From positions 2,728,001 through 2,792,000 of the forward strand of contig NZ_JAPEVI010000003.1 of the NCBI RefSeq assembly GCF_026240905.1: a stretch of DNA of 64,000 nt. Direction: 5' to 3'. This document shows positions 61,318-64,000 of the stretch, one piece after another (position 1 is the stretch's first letter; the number at the start of each line of letters is the position of its first letter). The position numbers and the translations under genes were made by a program. The stretch comes from Roseibium salinum (GTDB lineage: Bacteria > Pseudomonadota > Alphaproteobacteria > Rhizobiales > Stappiaceae). Below the pieces are notes generated by a model, which was not told the DNA's origin, ran no database searches, and worked only from the letters and a program-made list of their open reading frames with translations.

Positions 61318-62625
61318 TCAGCCGGCCTTCCGTTTCAGTTTCGACAACAAGCCGCCAAGGCTGGATCTCTGTGACTTGCGCGGCTGGACCTTGCCAGATA
61401 CGGACTGCGCCAGATCTTCGAACATGCCGGCGATGACGTGTTTATTGTCCAATTCACCGACCATCTGGCCATTGTTTGCCGCCGTGCCGAACAATTGCGG
61501 CTCGAACGGGATCGATGCCTGGACCGTCAGGCCGAGCGATCCCGCAAACTCCTCCGGCTTGATTTCCGGCCGCTTGGGCATGTTGACCTTGTTCATGACA
61601 AGATGCGGCGGGCGATCGTTCGGCCGCAGTTGCTTGAGCACATCGACCGTATTTTTCGCGTTGCGCAGATTGGCGAGATCCGGTTCCGCGACCAGCACGA
61701 TTTCATCGACATTCAACAACGTCTGTTTCACCCAGGCATTCCAGGCATGCGGCACGTCCAGAACGACGTGTGGCGTGGAGGCCTTGATGGTGTCCAGCAG
61801 CAGTTCGAATGTCCTTTCGGTGTGGTCATAAGTCCGCTCCAGGGTCGCGGGCGCCGCCAGCAGATGCAAATGCTCGCTGCATTTGGAAAGGATACGGTCC
61901 AGGTAGGTTTCGTCCAGCCGTTCAGGCGCGGAAATCGCCTCGAAGACTCCCTGCAGCGGATCCTGGTTGTAGTCGAGGCCCGCCGTGCCGAAGGGCAGGT
62001 CCAGATCCGCGACGACAACTTCGCTCTGAAAGCTTCGTGCCAGTGCCCAGGCCCCGTTGTGGGCGATCGTCGATGCGCCGCAACCGCCCTTCACACCGAA
62101 GAAGGCAATGGAGCGGCCAAGAGGCTCCGCAGCGGGATCGCCGTAGAGGTTCGCAATGGAACCGATCAGCTGATAGACGTTCACCGGCGTGATCAGGTAT
62201 TCGCTGACGCCTCGGGAAATCAGATCCCGGTAAAGCGTAACGTCGTTCACATCGCCGATGACGATCACCTTCGTGCCGGCATCGCAGTATTCCGCCAATT
62301 GTTCGAGGCTGGCGATTAGGTTGTCACGCTGAGCCGAACTTTCGACAATGATCAGGTTCGGGGTCGGCGCCTGCGCGAATGTCTCGAGTGCCGCCGGGAT
62401 CCCGCCCATGTCGATCTTCAAGTGGGCTTTTGCCATGCGGCGATCGTCCAGCGCTGTCTCGGCGACTCGCTTCGTGGCATCCGTCAGGCAGAACGCATGA
62501 AGCGTGATACGCGGAATAGGGCCGATATTCGTGGCTTCGCCGCTGCCGGCGAACTGATGATCAGTAGGCTCGGACATAGTATCCAAATAGCCGCCCATAT
62601 CTTTAACCTCTGGATTAGTGCTCAT
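61318..62625 (-). CDS. cpaE: Tad pilus localisation ATPase TadZ/CpaE
   Basis: 435 residues (ATG 62625; an ATG 16 codons in, at 62577, is an alternative start). An N-terminal atypical receiver-like domain (about 30-165; LKIDMGGIPAALETFAQAPT, PNLIIVESSAQRDNLIASLE) precedes a ParA/MinD-like ATPase. The deviant Walker A is FFGVKGGCGASTIAHNGA, with KGGCGAS in place of KGGxGKT, as usual in this group; the Walker A' Asp is in VVADLDLPFGTAGLD. CpaE/TadZ directs the pilus machine to its site at the pole. Its start is 8 bases from the cpaD stop. Confidence 0.93.
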   Translation of the reverse strand: MSTNPEVKDMGGYLDTMSEPTDHQFAGSGEATNIGPIPRITLHAFCLTDATKRVAETALDDRRMAKAHLKIDMGGIPAALETFAQAPTPNLIIVESSAQRDNLIASLEQLAEYCDAGTKVIVIGDVNDVTLYRDLISRGVSEYLITPVNVYQLIGSIANLYGDPAAEPLGRSIAFFGVKGGCGASTIAHNGAWALARSFQSEVVVADLDLPFGTAGLDYNQDPLQGVFEAISAPERLDETYLDRILSKCSEHLHLLAAPATLERTYDHTERTFELLLDTIKASTPHVVLDVPHAWNAWVKQTLLNVDEIVLVAEPDLANLRNAKNTVDVLKQLRPNDRPPHLVMNKVNMPKRPEIKPEEFAGSLGLTVQASIPFEPQLFGTAANNGQMVGELDNKHVIAGMFEDLAQSVSGKVQPRKSQRSSLGGLLSKLKRKAG

Positions 62626-62633
62626 TCTTTCAC

Positions 62634-63347
62634 CTATTCAGCGACCTCTGCACCGACACCTTCCTTGTAGGTCCCGCCTGTCACGTCGCCTTTGCGGTAG
62701 TTTTCGATGACAACCGCACGCCGGTTCTGATCCACGGGAGTGGAAGCTCGCGGTGTCAGCAGATCGGACGGATTTTCCACCATCATGGCGAGATTGGACT
62801 GTGTCGCGCAGCCGAAATTCTCGTAGGAAGCGTTTTCGCCGACGCCGCCGCCGATATTTCTCGGCCATGAACCACAAGGGCCGGCGGTTGCCTGCATTCG
62901 GGCATAGGACAGGCGTATCGGAGCGTCGGCCGACGGATCTCCGACACGATAGGTACGTGTGCTGATCCGGGACCGGCCGAGCCCACCGCGCTGGAGAGCG
63001 CTGCGGATATCATCGGTAACCGCATGAACGGCGGCTTCGTTTGCTCCGCCCGAGGGCACCAGGATCTCTACCGCGCCGTTGCCGTCTTGCTGGGATTGGG
63101 CGGCAAAGGCCGTAATCGTGTCCTCGATCGGACCGTAAAGAGCACGTGTGTTGCGCCCGATCGGAAGATCGAGAGTTTCCGGCTCCTCGGTCACGACGAT
63201 CGGGTGCCTCAGTCTGTAATCGTTGGACGCCAGCAACTGGGCCGATGGCTGCGACTGGCTCTGACAGCCGGCAATGACCAGGCATCCAAAGAGCACGAGC
63301 GCGGACTTGGACGCGGCTGCGATGCGGACCGTATTTTGCTTATTCAT
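62634..63347 (-). CDS. cpaD: Tad pilus lipoprotein CpaD
   Basis: The protein has 237 residues. A signal with lipobox (ALVLFGCLVIAGC) marks an outer-membrane lipoprotein. The mature protein has the CpaD pattern: DYRLRHPIVVTEEPETLDLP, SALQRGGLGRSRISTRTYRV, and the Cys-containing CGSWPRNIGGGVGENASYEN followed by FGCATQSNLAMMVENPSDLL, a likely disulfide pair. It belongs to the secretin complex of the Tad pilus. It starts 10 bases after the cpaC stop. Confidence 0.94.
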   Translation of the reverse strand: MNKQNTVRIAAASKSALVLFGCLVIAGCQSQSQPSAQLLASNDYRLRHPIVVTEEPETLDLPIGRNTRALYGPIEDTITAFAAQSQQDGNGAVEILVPSGGANEAAVHAVTDDIRSALQRGGLGRSRISTRTYRVGDPSADAPIRLSYARMQATAGPCGSWPRNIGGGVGENASYENFGCATQSNLAMMVENPSDLLTPRASTPVDQNRRAVVIENYRKGDVTGGTYKEGVGAEVAE

Positions 63348-63357
63348 CCGTCCGTCC

Positions 63358-64000
63358 TCACTTGTAGATGAACCCGACCTGGCCGTGATATGTGCCTTCA
63401 GCCATTGTGCCGCTTGAGCTAAATATTTTGTTTAGCCGGTTGAGAAAAATCGACTCAGCGTCAGACGGCGGCAGCAGGTTTTTGTCCGGCCGCACCATTT
63501 TCTGTTCGGCGATCGGCTGGACCACGTAGGGGGTCACGAACACCGCCAGCTCCGTCTGATTGCGCAGGAAATCCCGGCTCTTGAACAGACTTCCGAGGAT
63601 CGGGATCTGCATCAGGCCTGGCACGCCTTCGAGCGATTGCTGATAGGATTCCTTCAAAAGGCCGGCCATGACCAGCGTGCCTCCGGAAGGCAGTTCCATC
63701 GTCGACTCGGCCCGTCTCACCTTAAGGGCCGAGATGGTTATGCCGCCGGCTGAAACCGCCCCTTCATTGCTGAGTTCGCTGACTTCGGTCTTCACCCGCA
63801 GGCTGATGCGTCCACCGGACAGCACGACCGGCGTGAAATCCAGTCCGACACCGAATTTCTTGAATTCAACCGAAATTCCGTCATCGTCCTGTGAGATCGG
63901 GACCGGGAATTCACCGCCGGCCAGGAAGCTCGCGTTCTCACCCGATATCGCCGTAAGTGTCGGTTCAGCCAGTGTGCGGACCACCCCATCGCGCTGCAAA
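63358..64000 (-). CDS. cpaC: Tad pilus secretin CpaC/RcpA, N-terminus beyond the right edge
   Basis: The last 214 residues are visible; translation enters from beyond 64000, so the N-domains and start are missing. The secretin core is clear: LAEPTLTAISGENASFLAGG, EFKKFGVGLDFTPVVLSGGR, the beta-barrel IPILGSLFKSRDFLRNQTEL and AVFVTPYVVQPI near the C-terminus. It forms the outer-membrane pore of the Tad/Flp pilus. It is the upstream-most visible gene of the minus-strand cpaC-cpaD-cpaE-tadA-tadB-tadC run; the pilin and peptidase genes are expected further right. Confidence 0.95.
   Translation of the reverse strand, partial: LQRDGVVRTLAEPTLTAISGENASFLAGGEFPVPISQDDDGISVEFKKFGVGLDFTPVVLSGGRISLRVKTEVSELSNEGAVSAGGITISALKVRRAESTMELPSGGTLVMAGLLKESYQQSLEGVPGLMQIPILGSLFKSRDFLRNQTELAVFVTPYVVQPIAEQKMVRPDKNLLPPSDAESIFLNRLNKIFSSSGTMAEGTYHGQVGFIYK

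Noticed and set aside
1..64000. CRISPR array, prophage or full insertion sequence
   Set aside because: No regularly spaced direct repeats, phage structural genes or transposase genes were seen.

Overview
The window reads as a chromosomal segment of a GC-rich alphaproteobacterium, most likely order Hyphomicrobiales (Rhizobiales). The support is a canonical RirA iron regulator with TGA-N9-TCA operators in front of hemP, a Caulobacter/rhizobial-type Tad/Cpa pilus locus, and the order rpmH-rnpA-yidC-engB-argB-(HAD nucleotidase)-dapD-dapE-truA-fmt-def, which is a rhizobial housekeeping backbone. A Stappiaceae-like marine genus (Roseibium/Labrenzia/Stappia) is my best guess, as inference only.

Layout. 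1-6.3 kb: a Lap-type surface-adhesion module, with a LapG-like transglutaminase-fold protease (left-truncated) facing a type I secretion operon (TolC, ABC ATPase, HlyD adaptor) that ends in a ribbon-helix-helix/PAS-like regulator; a 268-bp MITE sits between them. 6.6-9.8 kb: an L,D-transpeptidase, a degenerate GGDEF membrane protein, then an iron-control cluster (hemP, two iron-responsive operators, a candidate small RNA, rirA). 9.8-17 kb: a LacI regulator, an HI0933 flavoprotein and a complete branched-chain amino-acid ABC transporter, livGFHMJ; livF has an apparent 1-base lesion at its last codons. 17-24 kb: amino-acid and cell-wall metabolism (kynU, sdaA, a MAPEG protein, a GntR regulator, anmK, a class III aminotransferase). 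24-31 kb: the least familiar part, with an orphan protein, a membrane alpha/beta-hydrolase, a DUF4375-like protein, a tRNA with an Arg-like body but anticodon ACA, and an orphan histidine kinase. 31.5-33.8 kb: a pyridine-nucleotide disulfide oxidoreductase with a TVP38-family membrane protein.

34-54 kb: the housekeeping backbone (L34, RNase P protein, YidC, EngB, ArgB, DapD, DapE, TruA, Fmt, Def, RmuC), with accessory genes lodged between (an acetyltransferase, a LysR/EamA pair, MscS and DUF2189 membrane proteins, a GNAT enzyme, MarC). A second MITE lies between fmt and the GNAT gene. 54-56.6 kb: an NlpC/P60 hydrolase, a MarR regulator and an M17 leucyl aminopeptidase. 56.7-64 kb: Tad pilus genes, with tadD on the plus strand converging on tadC-tadB-tadA-tadZ/cpaE-cpaD-cpaC (the secretin is cut by the right edge).

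Two surface-attachment systems (Lap-like type I secretion and Tad pili) thus flank the window. The observations most worth following are the RirA-operator/sRNA intergenic region, the odd tRNA anticodon, the MITEs whose ends supply the stop codons of their neighbours, and the perfect hairpin overlapping the ribosome-binding region of the MAPEG gene. No CRISPR array, prophage or complete insertion sequence was seen.
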